The notes below the pieces were generated by a model. It had not been told where the DNA came from and ran no database searches. It saw only the letters and a list, made by a program, of their open reading frames with translations. A stretch of DNA of 64,000 nucleotides from Dermatophagoides farinae (Eukaryota; Arthropoda; Arachnida; Sarcoptiformes; Pyroglyphidae). Made by a program: the position numbers and the translations under genes. The DNA lies in contig NW_027461516.1 in assembly GCF_024713945.1 (NCBI RefSeq), positions 25,728 to 89,727 on the forward strand, in the 5' to 3' direction. Numbering within the stretch: the stretch's first letter is position 1; each line of letters opens with the position of its first letter. Positions 24,321-35,651 of this stretch are shown in pieces.

Positions 24321-24696
24321 TGCGATTGTCACTTCTTCAAGAATTTTTTTGTTTTAAAATATTAAAAATTCATAAAAGAGGTATTTATCAATATACAATG
24401 ATTTTTAACTCAAATGATAATAAAATTGCAGCTAAATGCATCATATACATATGTTTTTATCGTACTGAATTAGTTGTTTATTTTTTGCTAATAATAAATT
24501 TTGTGATTAAGAATCAAGGGAAATATTGCTTTTTGGAAATTGTAAATTAACAAAAATAAAATAAGACTCAACTTTAAACAGCTTTTTTCCTTTATTTGTT
24601 TTAAAGCATACGAACAGAGGTTTTAACGGTTCTAATATTCTTAAATTAGAATGTAAATTGCTTTATGTCTGCTGTTATCTAAAATATTATAAAAAT
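24321..24696. other. AT-rich intergenic stretch
   Basis: A 77-codon plus-strand frame (24317-24550) is AT-driven, Ile/Tyr/Phe-rich and not convincing as a gene. Nothing else is recognised before the ATG of the RBM25-like gene at 24697. Confidence 0.5.
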
Positions 24697-25960
24697 ATGA
24701 ACAATAAGAATACAATTTCTGAAGATTTATACATCGGGCACATTCCAGCAAAACTTACCCAAGACCAGTTACTTCGGCTTTTACAGTTTTGTGGTACTAT
24801 TTTAAAGGTGAACAGAACAATAAATCATGTAAACTAAAGAATATGCAAAGTTTGCTTTCGTAACCACTAACAACGTTGAAGTAGCGTGGAAAATAATGCA
24901 ATTAATAAACGGGTTAAAACTGTTTGGAGAAGAATTAAACGTGAAATGTCTTCCAAAAACTCAAACCTCAATTGAACTATGGCAAAGGAGTCGTACTTAT
25001 TATTTGCTTCAGCAAAATCAAAATTGTACTAAAGAAGAAATCGAAAATCAATTTATCGAAGAAGAAAACGGCACATTACAATCAATAAAAGCGTATGTAA
25101 AACAACTTGAACAATCAAGCCAAGTTAGTAATAACTCTCGTTTACAGAATAAGGTAAAAGAGTCCTATTCACCGAATCGAAATGATCAAAATGAAAAAAC
25201 TAGTACAGTAGAGCAAATTGAAAAAATACTTCCGGCACTGCCATTTGAAAAAAGATTTGAAGTATCACTGCCTAAAGAAATTGTAAACAACGAGAGGAAA
25301 AGAAAACAACAACTTCTAGGTAAAATTGAGCATGGAAGGTCGGAATGGCAAAAATATATAACCGAGCAACCCTACGAAACTGAAAATAACAGTATCAACA
25401 ATTCTGAAAATTTAAAAATTAATATAATTCAGCCTAATGTCGATGAGCTGACATCTTTTATTCAAAACTACACTACAAATAAACCTTATCATTTTACGTC
25501 AGATTTTATAAGTTATTTAGCCACTACAGGTTCTGACTACTTTAAACAATTTTTTTCGTCAAACAGTCGAATCAATGATTCAAAAAACAAAATTTTCAAT
25601 AAACAAGTAATAAAAGAATATGAATCTGCTCGGCGTAATTTTTCTAAAGATCTTGATATTTTGCTCGACGATGAGAAAAACATCGATAGTTCTGATCTTG
25701 AAAACATAATAAATAATTTTAAATGCTTAGAAAGACAGTATTTTAAAATACATTTCAATGAATGGATCAAGAGACGAGCTGTAGAACTCATAGGTCCAGA
25801 AAACTCTGAAGAATTAATATCTTTTGTTTACGAATTAATTCCTAAAGAACTCGGCCCACTGGACAGAATAAATATTATAAATGAGTTACTGCCAGTACTC
25901 GAAGAAGAGACAGAAAGTTTTGTAAATGAATTATTGGAAATATATCATAAATTTACATAA
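24697..25960 (+). CDS. RBM25-like splicing factor (RRM + PWI)
   Basis: The N-terminal RRM starts SEDLYIGHIPAKLTQDQLL (RNP2 LYIGHI) and continues, after one missing base near 24829, with EYAKFAFVTTNN (RNP1 position). A basic/acidic helical linker includes NNERKRKQQLLGKIEHGRSE. The last 80 residues form a PWI domain: FNEWIKRRAVELIGPENSEE and EEETESFVNELLEIYHKF, matching RPWINKKIxEYIGEEE and LDEEAEVFVxxxWRLL of RBM25. RRM plus C-terminal PWI defines RBM25, a U1-snRNP-associated regulator of 5' splice-site choice (yeast Snu71 is related). It is shorter than human RBM25 and has no long RE/RD-rich middle. About 420 residues. Confidence 0.72.
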
Positions 25961-26093
25961 TCGTTTCTATGCATGTAGAGAATAAAACTGCAAATTAATT
26001 ACAAAGTAAGTATTATTATAAGCGAAAATGTTAATTCTTTTATTATGAATCAAAATGTAAGTTTTATTATTTAGATTTTTTTTCATGCAATAA

Positions 26094-27271
26094 AGAAAAT
26101 ATATGAGCATGTTACGATTAGTAAATTCACAAAAGAAAACTATAAACCCTGGCACAATAATAACACTGCTGGTAAAAATTTTACTCAAAAAAAGTTTTTT
26201 ATGGCTATTAAAGATGTAATTGAGCGTTCGTATAAGCAACCCATTTTGAGTAAGTTTAATTCAACGAAGCTGAGCTATTATTTTTTAGATAAAGAAAACC
26301 AATATTTGTTCCACTGAAGCTTTAAAGTCAGACATCAATAATGAATATACATTTCTTCGATTAATAGGGACAGGTTCGGTCGGACGAATGTATTTAGCCC
26401 GGCATAACACAACCGACGAAATAGTTGCTATAAAACAAATGTCAAAATCTACTTTGATAAAACATAAACAAGTGGCTCACTTGATTAACGAAAAACAGGT
26501 GTCTCAATATATACGCCATCCGTTCATTACTAGATACCTTGGATCGTACAAGAATTCACGTTTTTTATATCTAATTTTAGAGTTCATACAAGGGGGTGAT
26601 TTTTACACTCATTTGCGAAACTACAAAAAGTTTTCAGTTGCAGACGCTCAGTTTTACTCTGCTATAGTGGTAACTGTTTTTGTTTATTTGCATAACTTAA
26701 AAATAATTTATAGAGATTTTAAAACCGGAGAATTTACTACTTTCCACTGACGGTTATATAAAATTTACAGATTTCGGATTTCTAAGCTAATTGTTGACCG
26801 AACATATACTTTGTGCGGTACGCCTGAGTATCTGGCTCCCGAAATTTTGTTGTCAAAGGTTATAGTTTTGCAGTAGACTGGTGGACTTTGGGAATATTTA
26901 TTTATGAATTAATGACGGGCGTAACTCCTTTTGCCGCATCTAATGTTATGTCAACGTATCAAAAAATTCTCCAGGGAAAAATTATTTTTCAAGCCGGTTT
27001 TGATCACAATGCTAAACAATTAATTAAAAAATTATTGGCTCACGATTTGTCTAAAAGAAACAGTCTCATATCAAATGGTGCTCTGGGAGTTATCAATCAT
27101 CCTTTTTATAGTACAATAAATTTTCGAGACTTGATAGAAAAGCGAATAACCCCACCTCACATTCCTAAAGTCAGTTCTCCAGACGACACATCTCATTTTG
27201 GGCATTTCGACACTGTCAATGAAGAGTGCTCACCTATCCCTTACGATTCTGATCCTTTTAAGTATTGGTAA
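26094..27271 (+). CDS. PKA-type AGC kinase catalytic subunit
   Basis: Kinase domain from about 26350: Gly loop [22 protein letters not shown] with the ATP-binding Lys, then after correcting a T run (26717-26720) [15 protein letters not shown], after correcting 26779-26781 FTDFGFSKL, the activation segment [15 protein letters not shown], and after correcting 26858-26859 [14 protein letters not shown]. The C-tail ends [10 protein letters not shown], a PKA-like AGC tail. All motifs are intact once the three one-base breaks are read through, so the enzyme should be active. The 5' part (about 26094-26340) may contain a 39-nt GTAAGT...TAG intron at 26251-26289; the start codon is uncertain. A regulatory subunit is not in this window. 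Confidence 0.8.
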
Positions 27272-27545
27272 TAAATAATCAGTAATAAGAAAACGTTTAA
27301 GCCCATCTTACTGTTTTAATTAATGTATAAGTAGTTTTATATCAATACTATGTTAATTAAATAAACTTAAATTTGTTTGTGAATATTTTTCAGCCGTGTT
27401 TAAGATAACCAAAGACACTTAAACAATTTTGTCATTAATTTCATGTTATAGTTTTATTTTTTTTAATCAACGTGAAAATGTTAAAATTGTTTTGCATTTT
27501 CGTGCAATATTAAATTTGAATTTAAACATGCAATAAAAAACACTA

Positions 27546-27948
27546 ATGGCGTTCTACAAAAAAGACAAAAAAACATCAACTTCTTCCAGACCAGACTGTT
27601 TTTTAGTACAATCGAGATCTGATTACCAATCGTGTGTACAAAACATTTTATCGAAGCAAAATTGCATTATCAAAACTGTGATTATTCATCCATCATTAAA
27701 TTTAAACGATCCAGCTTTGCTCAATGCTAAAGTTGTAGAGGAAAAAGTAAGCGTAAAACGCTTAGATGAACTTTGGCCATAACGGAGCTGTTTCGTTTGA
27801 AGTTGATATAGATAGCCATCTGTTACCCAAACCACTTCAAAATTTGGGCAACACGCATATTGCAGTATATCCTGATGAACGAATTTCGAATATAGATTAT
27901 TGTGGTGTTTGTTCGAAGAACGAATCAAATATAATGCTCAACAATTAA
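27546..27948 (+). CDS. small protein of unknown function
   Basis: ATG at 27546 opens a 77-codon frame. The next block (27766-27948) continues coding-like sequence in another frame, and the switch falls near 27770 at a GG/CC run. Together they give about 133 residues, including KTVIIHPSLNLNDPALLN and DIDSHLLPKPLQNLG, ending in a short Cys-containing segment (YCGVCSKN). No membrane segment. I do not recognise the family. It lies 275 bp after the PKA stop in the same direction. Confidence 0.45.
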
Positions 27949-28066
27949 ATAATTTTTATTAAAATAAATATATAGTAAATTATTTTTACTAACAAATGAA
28001 TATTTCTTTAAATCTCCAAACTTTAAATATTTGAATTATCTATAATGATAAATTTCAAATTAAATA

Positions 28067-30054
28067 ATGTATAATTCCACCGATAATCTGGAATCGTTTT
28101 TTTGATCGATCATTTTAACTATAGCCAAAATAATTATCATAAACTAATTGACCATGAAACAATTTCTGCTTTAGAAGATTACGCGTTAAAAATTCAAAGA
28201 ATTAGAAGAAAGCAATCAAAAAAATTTTCTGTTTATTCAAATTATAAAAGAACTAGTGGATTTTGATAAAAATAGCGATTTAAACTGAAGAAAGAAACAA
28301 ATGGGACTGTTGAATGTATATTGTTTAGGTAGCACAAGATTAGAGAATGCTTTGTAAGAAGTTGGTTTGGACTACTCAATAGTATTTATTTTCATCAAAA
28401 AAAACACTAATTTGCCGTCACTTAATAAGTCACTTCTAAATAATATTAGTGACTACGTCAAACTAAATCATGTATATTTAGGCAGAAAAACAAAGTTGTG
28501 TTATTTAAATTATAAATATAATAATTTAGAAAATACATTGAAGAGAACAGTCAATAGAATGACTTCTCAAATAGTTGAAGCACAACTAACGGAATTATCG
28601 AAGATAAATAATTTTTTATAAAAATTATTTTTACTTTAAATCATGACAGTCAGAGCTACAAATTATTATTTATTCAACAAGTATGTGAAAAAAATGACAG
28701 CAAATGAAAGTTATTTAAAACTTGAAAATGATCTTAATAATTTTTCAAATATTTTTGAATAATTTATCAAAGGAAACAAGATTTAATTTATCTAAAAATA
28801 ACTTATTAAAAATAAATATAGACAAGGACCATTACGATAGTGCCTATATTTGCTTGACTTCTTATATAAATTTTGTAAATTATTACTGTAGTTTTGAAAA
28901 AAGTATTAATAAAAGTGAAATTGAGAAAAAATATCAAAAATACAATATTAAATGATTCTAAAACTAAGTTTGAAACTATCAATATCTATCCGAATAATGA
29001 AATATCGTTAAATCAATTGATTTCTTTTTTAACTGCATTTTCTGCTATTGATATTGATGACGAAATAACTGAGTATATTATTACTCCGCTAAAAAAATGT
29101 TTAAATAGCTACTTTTTTAACATTAATAAACTAAAAGAGGTTGCCAATAACTATGTTAAAGAAATCGTCAGATTTTCTAACCCAAACTTGTCATTTATTT
29201 TACAAGATTTCCTGTCTTGGTATGTTATATTGATCAGTATTTATCACATTTGCACATGGCTAGGTGCACTAAATGATGTTTCTTATTGCATCCAACGAAA
29301 TATATCAGTTTATTTATATGAGCGAATGAATAAAGTCAATGTCGCATTAATAAAACACATAAAAAGTTTTTCCACGGTTATCAATAGTTTTAAACGAAAT
29401 GAATTTAGAGATACTCTAAAATTGTTTTTAGCACTACTATGGTTTGTTGATGTTATAATTAGCGTCAATAATACAATAAAGGAAAACTTTCAGTTCGATG
29501 AAAAAACATTGGACTTGTTACAAAATCAAAAGTACTTGTTGAGTGATTTATTTGAGATACTTAAAATTAATATTGTTGAGAAAAAAATCGTATTGCTAAA
29601 TAAATTAATTCAAGATGAAACTCCTAAGCATGAACTAAGTAATGTATTGCGCCATAGCAAACACATGTTTTCAGATAAAATCAGCGATCAATATCAAGAT
29701 AATGTTTTCAGTAGCAATTTAAATAACTCATTAATTTGTGCAAAAAAAAAAATACCGCATAGTCAAATTCCTACTTATGAAAAAGCAAATTGCCAAATGC
29801 ATAGTACAAATACTTCGCCATCAAGACTAACATCGTTAAACAATTCTAATGATTATAAATTATCCAGTTCAATAAGTAACACATCAGAACTTACAAGCAA
29901 TGCAGAAGACGATTTATCCAAAAAAGAAACGCCTAATGTTATCCGCTTACAAAAACTTGAAAACGATCAGGCTGAAATCACAAAAAAAATTAATATATAT
30001 TTAAAAACAAATGAACTTGAAACAGTTATAATAGAAAACATTGTGTGTAATTAG
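28067..30054 (+). CDS. long helical protein, possible vesicle-tether-like subunit
   Basis: ATG at 28067 (MYNSTDNLESFFDRSF), then coding-like blocks in changing frames to 28955, then a clean 386-codon block to 30054. The first 250 residues are coiled-coil-like (ALKFKELEESNQKNFLFIQ), and the rest is an Ile/Leu/Asn-rich helical bundle (ISFLTAFSAIDIDDEITEYI). A Ser/Asn/Thr-rich linker precedes a short C-terminal coil. An N-terminal coil followed by a helical rod is the layout of COG, GARP and exocyst subunits, but I cannot match a specific one, so this is only a suggestion. About 650 residues. Breaks are near 28100, 28180, 28290, 28760 and 28920. Confidence 0.4.
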
Positions 30055-30178
30055 TAAAAATACACGTATTGGAATAGGCGTGGAATGATCTAATATAACA
30101 TATATTAACGCGCGATATTGAGTACACACGGAGACAAAACACCACGAAGCGCAATCAAACACATATATAAGATTAATT

Positions 30179-31189
30179 ATGACTAAAATAAAGATAGGTA
30201 TTAACGGTTTCGGTAGAATTGGACGTATAGTGTTACGAGCATCATTAACGTCAAACGATGTAGAAGTCGTCCACATTAATGATCCGTTCATGGACATAGC
30301 TTACATGGCTTACTGTCTAAAATATGATTCAGTACACGGTAGATTAAACGCTAAAATCGAGCACAAATCTAACGGTCTGTTGATCAACGATAAATTTATT
30401 GAAGTTACTGCGTTCCGTTCACCAAGCGAGATCACATGGGGAAAATCTGATGTAAATGTCGTTTGTGAATGTACTGGTGTATTTACCATAACCGAAAAAG
30501 CCCAAGAGCATCTTAAAGGAGGAGCAAAAAAGGTTATAATTTCTGCGCCGGCTAAAGATGATACTCCAATGTACGTTTATGGAGTCAACCACAAAGAATA
30601 CAAGAGCTCTCAAAAGGTTATCTCCAACGCGTCGTGTACAACTAACTGCTTAGCCCCAATTATGCACTACGTCAACAAAGAATACGGTGTAATTGAAGGT
30701 TTGATGACTACTGTACACGCAACCACTGCTACTCAGCAACCAGTTGATGCCGTCGTAAAAGGTGGAAAGAACTGGAGAGATGGAAGAAGTGCTTTAGCTA
30801 ATATTATACCAAGCTCCACTGGAGCTGCAAAGGCCGTGGGAAAGGTTATTCCAGAACTAAACGGAAAGTTGACCGGAATTGCCTTCAGAGTACCTGTAGG
30901 TGATGTTTCTGTTGTCGACGTTGTTGTCCGAACGAAAAAGAAGATGACTCTCGAAGACTTTGGTAACCTTATGAAGAAGGCTGCCAATGAATACCCCAAT
31001 GTCATAGACTTTACTTCAGAGGAGGTGGTATCTCAAGATTTTGTTGGCGACACTCACTCAACAATCATCGATATCAAATCTTGCATCCAATTAAATGACA
31101 ATTTCGTTAAGATTGTATCATGGTATGATAATGAAACAGGTTATTCTAACAGACTTTTGGACATGGCTCGCTACATAGCAATAAATTAA
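30179..31189 (+). CDS. glyceraldehyde-3-phosphate dehydrogenase
   Basis: Intact 336 residues without introns. The Rossmann start [17 protein letters not shown] binds [16 protein letters not shown] at about residues 149-161 holds the catalytic Cys; [17 protein letters not shown] and [20 protein letters not shown] bind phosphate and substrate; and [16 protein letters not shown] closes the domain. It catalyses the NAD-dependent oxidation of glyceraldehyde-3-phosphate in glycolysis. Codon use is clearly richer in C and G at third positions than its AT-rich neighbours, as expected of a highly expressed gene. It starts 124 bp after the upstream gene ends. Confidence 0.98.
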   Translation: MTKIKIGINGFGRIGRIVLRASLTSNDVEVVHINDPFMDIAYMAYCLKYDSVHGRLNAKIEHKSNGLLINDKFIEVTAFRSPSEITWGKSDVNVVCECTGVFTITEKAQEHLKGGAKKVIISAPAKDDTPMYVYGVNHKEYKSSQKVISNASCTTNCLAPIMHYVNKEYGVIEGLMTTVHATTATQQPVDAVVKGGKNWRDGRSALANIIPSSTGAAKAVGKVIPELNGKLTGIAFRVPVGDVSVVDVVVRTKKKMTLEDFGNLMKKAANEYPNVIDFTSEEVVSQDFVGDTHSTIIDIKSCIQLNDNFVKIVSWYDNETGYSNRLLDMARYIAIN

Positions 31190-31313
31190 AAATAGTTTAA
31201 TTTTTTGCAAAATATATTTATATCTTTTTTATTATATTCCCCATTGGCGTAATTGCATATAGAATTGAAAAATTTTTTGTTAATGAGTTTGCATTAAAAC
31301 AACAGATAAAGTA

Positions 31314-32003
31314 ATGAGTAACGAAGAGATTGACTATTGGAAAGAGCCTGAGTTTGATGAAAGCCAAATTTCGTCATGCTGTTTTGCTCAGTCAGACTTT
31401 AAAATTGTTTTTCCAGATTACAGATCAAGCTATCTGAAACAAATTTGGCCGAAAGTAACTGATTTATTAAAAGCGAAACGAATTGATTGTGAGTTAAATT
31501 TAATAGAAAGATATATGTTTGTTAAAACTACAGACAAAACTTACGACCCTTACATTATCATCAGAGCTAGAGATTTTATCAAACTTTTGTCGCGTAGCGT
31601 CCCTCTGGAAAAAGCAAAGTTGATTTTAAATGATGATATGTACTGTGAAATCGTCAAGTTGAGCAGTTTTGTGTCTAATAAAGAAAAATTAATTAAACGC
31701 AGGCAAAGACTAATTGGTCCGGACGGGTCCACGCTAAAAGCAATTGAGATTTTAACAAAGTGCTACGTCTGTCTTTGTGGACAAACTGCTGCTATCATTG
31801 GACCTTGGAAAGGGTTGAGAAAATGCTATAAACTTATTGTCGATGCAATGAAAAACTTCCATCCTGTGTACAGGCTAAAAGAGCTTATGATAGAACGTGA
31901 GCTAGCTAAAAATCCAGAAATGAAAGACAAGGATTGGTCTTTATATTTGCCAAAGTTTAAGAAATCGCTGAAACCTGTGGGCAAGCGAAATTCTCAAAGT
32001 TGA
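31314..32003 (+). CDS. KRR1, small-subunit processome KH protein
   Basis: Intact 229 residues. The core includes FPDYRSSYLKQIWPKV, LLKAKRIDCELNLIERYM, VPLEKAKLILNDDMYCEIV and the KH motif LIGPDGSTLKAIEILTKCYV with GPWKGLRKCYKLIVDAMKN, then HPVYRLKELMIERELAKNP. These are the near-invariant blocks of KRR1, a nucleolar factor needed for 18S rRNA maturation. The protein stops soon after the core (yeast KRR1 has 316 residues), so the Lys-rich C-terminal extension is nearly absent. Confidence 0.93.
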   Translation: MSNEEIDYWKEPEFDESQISSCCFAQSDFKIVFPDYRSSYLKQIWPKVTDLLKAKRIDCELNLIERYMFVKTTDKTYDPYIIIRARDFIKLLSRSVPLEKAKLILNDDMYCEIVKLSSFVSNKEKLIKRRQRLIGPDGSTLKAIEILTKCYVCLCGQTAAIIGPWKGLRKCYKLIVDAMKNFHPVYRLKELMIERELAKNPEMKDKDWSLYLPKFKKSLKPVGKRNSQS

Positions 32004-32645
32004 TTTTTTTTGAACGTCAAGTTAAAAAGCAATTTACATATTATTAACGTGAAACTTTCGAAAAATTTATAATCACATTAAGTTGATATTTTTCTATTAA
32101 AATTATAAAACATTGTTAAAATATTTAAGTCGTAACAGTTCTTTAATGTGCTATAAATCTATCAGATTCTATAAATAACGTCTTTTATTTGAATGATCTT
32201 TATGATAATTTATTTTTTTTGTTTATTTCAAATAAAATCTAAGTAACTTTAAGGTATTTTATTGTTTTATTGATATAAACTTATTTTAAAAAATTGAACG
32301 CTCGAGTTTATTGAAAATTTCAATTATTTTGTTCATAAAAACGATATAGTCTATATGACGAAATATGAAAAAGTCTTTATACAATTACTACGAATACCGA
32401 ACAGTTGACTTATAGTGTAAATTTTCAAATTTCTGGATGTTACATTAAATAAACAATTTAAACTTGCAATCATGTTTAATCATTAGACATAAATAGTGTA
32501 TATAAAAATAATCAAAAAAAGATTTGAGGTTTAATGAAACATACACTGTAGGCCAGAGTGTTTGAAGAAAAAAATAAACGTTTTATAAAGCGCTATTAAG
32601 CAACGTATCTTAAAAGCACACAAGATTATAATGTAAATAAATGTC
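32004..32645. other. 640-bp AT-rich intergenic region
   Basis: No reading frame above chance, no tRNA or other RNA recognised. It presumably holds the KRR1 terminator and the promoter of the next gene. Several A/T runs of 6-9 bases. Confidence 0.6.
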
Positions 32646-33698
32646 ATGTATTTAGTATCAATTTTTTTTTTGTTAGTCGGACTTTTGTTTGCGTTAATCC
32701 AAAATAAAAAGACGATTTTTGAACCTATTGACAAGTTTATGTATGAGAATTTGAAAAATTTATTAGATACTTATGAAAAAAAAGTACAACACAACAATTT
32801 GTTACAAAAGTTCAAGTTAAAATCAGTGGCAACAAAACTAGGTTTATTTGGGTTTGAGTTACTTTCATTGTCGAAATCTTTATCTTTCCATGATTTCAAT
32901 TTCTTTCAAGTCAATATCAGACATAAATTGTTTTTTTTGTTTCTTATACTGCAAAAAAATATAGTTTTGGCAACTAAAAATGAATTTCAAGAAATAGAAG
33001 ATGAATTTTCAAAACTCAAAAGTGAAAATGTTTCATTACTATTTTTTAGCGAATCTCAACAAGCGCAAAAACAAGTGTTTTTTACCATGTTGGAAGATAC
33101 ACTGAGTAATTTGAAGGCTTACGATCCGGAGAAGAGTAAATATGATTTAATAGAAGGGGTCGATAAAATACTTGATTTGTATAGTAACGAGTTTACAGTG
33201 GAGAAATTAAACAATGACAGCAAATTTTACGACAATGACGATAAGAAGCCTTTCATTTGTCGTTATGTCATTAACGAAGTGTTATGGCGGCTTTACTTAT
33301 TAGTAGAAAATACTTTTTGCAATGATGCAACGAACAATAAGCATGTTGAAATGATGATAAATGATAAACAGTACGACACTAATCGTATTTTTGTTGATAC
33401 CAGCATTGCGGTGTGCAATGAGCTTACAAATTACTTAATAAATTTAACGTTGAAGTTGCCATCACCTTATGAAAAAGAAAAGCCAATTAACATTTATGGT
33501 TTTATCTGCATTCCAAATACGAAAGAGCAGAATTACGTTTCTATTTTACGAACATTACAACGAGGTATATTTGTACATACAAACGGATTTAGATTTTACA
33601 CATATAACAATCAAGACAAAAAGATTGAAAACAATTTGTCAATTGGCGATGAGGATGATAAAGAGGAAGACTCCAGAGAAAAACAACTGCGTTTTTAA
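32646..33698 (+). CDS. secreted or membrane-anchored helical protein, unknown
   Basis: Intact 350 residues starting MYLVSIFFLLVGLLFALIQN, a signal peptide or signal anchor. The rest is helical, Lys/Asn/Asp-rich, with a second hydrophobic stretch at about residues 98-117 (LFFLFLILQKNIVLA). One WRLYLLVEN and one YGFICIPN segment look structured. The last 30 residues are strongly acidic (SIGDEDDKEEDSREKQ). No family is recognised. An ER-lumenal or surface protein of lineage-specific origin is the best reading. Confidence 0.6.
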   Translation: MYLVSIFFLLVGLLFALIQNKKTIFEPIDKFMYENLKNLLDTYEKKVQHNNLLQKFKLKSVATKLGLFGFELLSLSKSLSFHDFNFFQVNIRHKLFFLFLILQKNIVLATKNEFQEIEDEFSKLKSENVSLLFFSESQQAQKQVFFTMLEDTLSNLKAYDPEKSKYDLIEGVDKILDLYSNEFTVEKLNNDSKFYDNDDKKPFICRYVINEVLWRLYLLVENTFCNDATNNKHVEMMINDKQYDTNRIFVDTSIAVCNELTNYLINLTLKLPSPYEKEKPINIYGFICIPNTKEQNYVSILRTLQRGIFVHTNGFRFYTYNNQDKKIENNLSIGDEDDKEEDSREKQLRF

Positions 33699-33793
33699 AT
33701 GCTCACACGAACCTTACAACAATTAATTACGGGAACAAACATCTTTTATGTTTTCAATAAATTTTAACAAAGGCGAAACATCGTTTAAATACA

Positions 33794-34327
33794 TTAATAA
33801 CTAAAGTCACTTACGGATGAGTCGTCTTCTAACGCTGCTTTCAAAAGTTTATCTTGAAACTTATCGTTTTGTTTAGCTACTTTTTCATTTCGCTTGTTGA
33901 GTTTTTTCATGTTTGTGTAATGAGCGATTTTGCTACTACCGTGATGTCTGGATATATAAATGCCAATAAGTGCAAAAACAGTTACTAATATAACAATAAA
34001 AATTGTTATTCCAGACGAAATCGGGTTAATTAACCCAAATATTAAACTACTTGTTATACCATAAGGAACGTTTAACACCATACCTATAATGGGTAAAATA
34101 AATTGTCCTGCATTTTCGATGAAAGCCCCCGCACTTTCACCCTTTTTTTTATATTTGTCGCTTTGACTAAACTCCTGACTTTGTACATGTATCTCAGTCA
34201 TGTCTGGGGCTGTCATAGACGATAGTGTATGAGTTACAACTGTTAACACACTACATTTTTCTCGTATACCATCATTATCGAGGCCGTAAGTTTTTTTGCG
34301 CCATCTACTTATACTAGTTACGCGCAT
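33794..34327 (-). CDS. membrane protein with two or three helices, unknown
   Basis: 177 residues from an ATG at 34327. Residues about 75-125 form two hydrophobic helices (FILPIIGMVLNVPYGITSSL and the segment around ISSGITIFIVILVTVFALIG). A basic, helical C-terminal tail (MKKLNKRNEKVAKQNDKF) ends in a Ser/Asp-rich tip. An alternative start at the internal Met (about 34215) would remove the first 37 residues. The gene is tail-to-tail with the secreted protein (95 bp). Family not recognised. Confidence 0.5.
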   Translation of the reverse strand: MRVTSISRWRKKTYGLDNDGIREKCSVLTVVTHTLSSMTAPDMTEIHVQSQEFSQSDKYKKKGESAGAFIENAGQFILPIIGMVLNVPYGITSSLIFGLINPISSGITIFIVILVTVFALIGIYISRHHGSSKIAHYTNMKKLNKRNEKVAKQNDKFQDKLLKAALEDDSSVSDFSY

Positions 34328-34540
34328 AACTCTTAAAAGTTATTTATTCTATTTATCCTTCGAGTATTTTTATATTTTTCGCTTAAAAAACATGTTTCTC
34401 GAAAACATGTAAATTTATTTTTAGTTGGTTAATATTTTTAGTATAATATAACGCGTTCTTTAGTGTTTGTTTAAGTGGTTTAGTGCATAAAAGTTCGATT
34501 GGTCGGTTTTTATTAAAAAGTGATTCTATTTTGAAAAATG

Positions 34541-35263
34541 TTATTTATCTGATGTGGAACTTAATTTAATTCTATCATCCTCGACAATAAAAGCTGGTAA
34601 ACCTCTGTATGGACAGCTTTCACATCTGAAACTGTCTCCTAACTTACAGTTCCCGCACCCAGTGTTTAAACCTGTGGTGGATATTTCAGAAGTGTTTATT
34701 GTGACGGTTTCTTTGTTTTTCCTTCCACATGTACAATTGGCACACGCTTTGGGTTTACTAGAGCAATCAGATAGAGTTAACTTTGACACTTGCTGAGTTT
34801 TTTCACTATTGTTAATTACATAATTTTGTTGTTCAAAAGAATAAACGAGGCGTGAGTTCCAACTAGGCATTCGTGCAACAAAAAAGTACTTGGCCAAATC
34901 GTTTGATACTTTGTTTTTATTTACTTTTTCAATTTTATAAAAACCAGCAAGCAAGGCTTCTTCAGTTAATTCTAGCTCTGCATTTTCTTTTCCAACAAAG
35001 TTTATTCTCACTAATGCATTGCTAACGCATTTTTTATTAATTATTCGTAAAATTTGTGACCAATTTATGTAATTGTCTTTGGTAGAAATCCAAATGTCAA
35101 CTTGCACAAGATAGTTAGAAAATTCATCGAGGTAAATATTGTTCAAAGACATTAACTTGTGTTTTTTCTTGAGCAACGACTCTTTAACATCTGAAAAGTA
35201 GTTGCATTGATCTTCAAACAAACAGAGGGTATTACCTTTCAGATTCGTTAAATTTGTCAACAT
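34541..35263 (-). CDS. Dre2/anamorsin, cytosolic Fe-S assembly electron carrier
   Basis: Intact 240 residues. The N-terminal half is a weakly conserved methyltransferase-like domain. The C-terminus carries the diagnostic Cys motifs: KACANCTCGRKN (about residues 173-184) and CGNCKLGDSFRCESCPY followed by RGLPAF (about 204-227). These bind a 2Fe-2S and a second cluster. Dre2 takes electrons from Tah18/NDOR1 for the first step of cytosolic iron-sulfur assembly. All Cys of motif B (C-x2-C-x7-C-x2-C) are present. In the 2Fe-2S motif the usual four-Cys spacing reads C-x8-C-x2-C-x-C when the upstream DCSS Cys is included. Confidence 0.93.
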   Translation of the reverse strand: MLTNLTNLKGNTLCLFEDQCNYFSDVKESLLKKKHKLMSLNNIYLDEFSNYLVQVDIWISTKDNYINWSQILRIINKKCVSNALVRINFVGKENAELELTEEALLAGFYKIEKVNKNKVSNDLAKYFFVARMPSWNSRLVYSFEQQNYVINNSEKTQQVSKLTLSDCSSKPKACANCTCGRKNKETVTINTSEISTTGLNTGCGNCKLGDSFRCESCPYRGLPAFIVEDDRIKLSSTSDK

Positions 35264-35651
35264 TTTCTAAAATTATAAATTTATCGAATAAATATTTTTA
35301 AATTTGCGAAATACAATTCAGATAGTGGAAATTTTTCTTTTATAAATTCAAACTCGTTTAATGTAATTTATTTTAATAATTTAAGTTTTGTTATCCCAAA
35401 CCATAAATAAGTAATATCATTTTTAATTAATAAAAATGACAATTAGTTTTGATGCGTAATTGCGATAGTGAAATAATATTTATTTACGAAATTATTAATG
35501 ATAATTTAAATTATAGTGGAAAACGTGTTTTTTAAGTCAAAAACAAATATTACTTTAATATTAAAGCCAAATCTTGTTATCAGTTTCAGTGAAACACGTC
35601 ACCAAAACTGACGTTTGCTTATGAGAAATACTTGTTCTAAAAATTAATACA
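35264..35651. other. divergent intergenic region between Dre2 and Sen1-like genes
   Basis: About 390 bp of AT-rich DNA between two outward-facing genes, so it should contain both promoters. A GTGAAACACGTCACC segment near 35590 is the only GC-rich patch; its meaning is unknown. Confidence 0.5.

Noticed and set aside
26700-26880. Programmed ribosomal frameshifting as cause of the breaks
   Set aside because: Breaks go both plus and minus one, occur in homopolymers without a common slippery site or stem, and cluster by region, so sequence error is the simpler reading.
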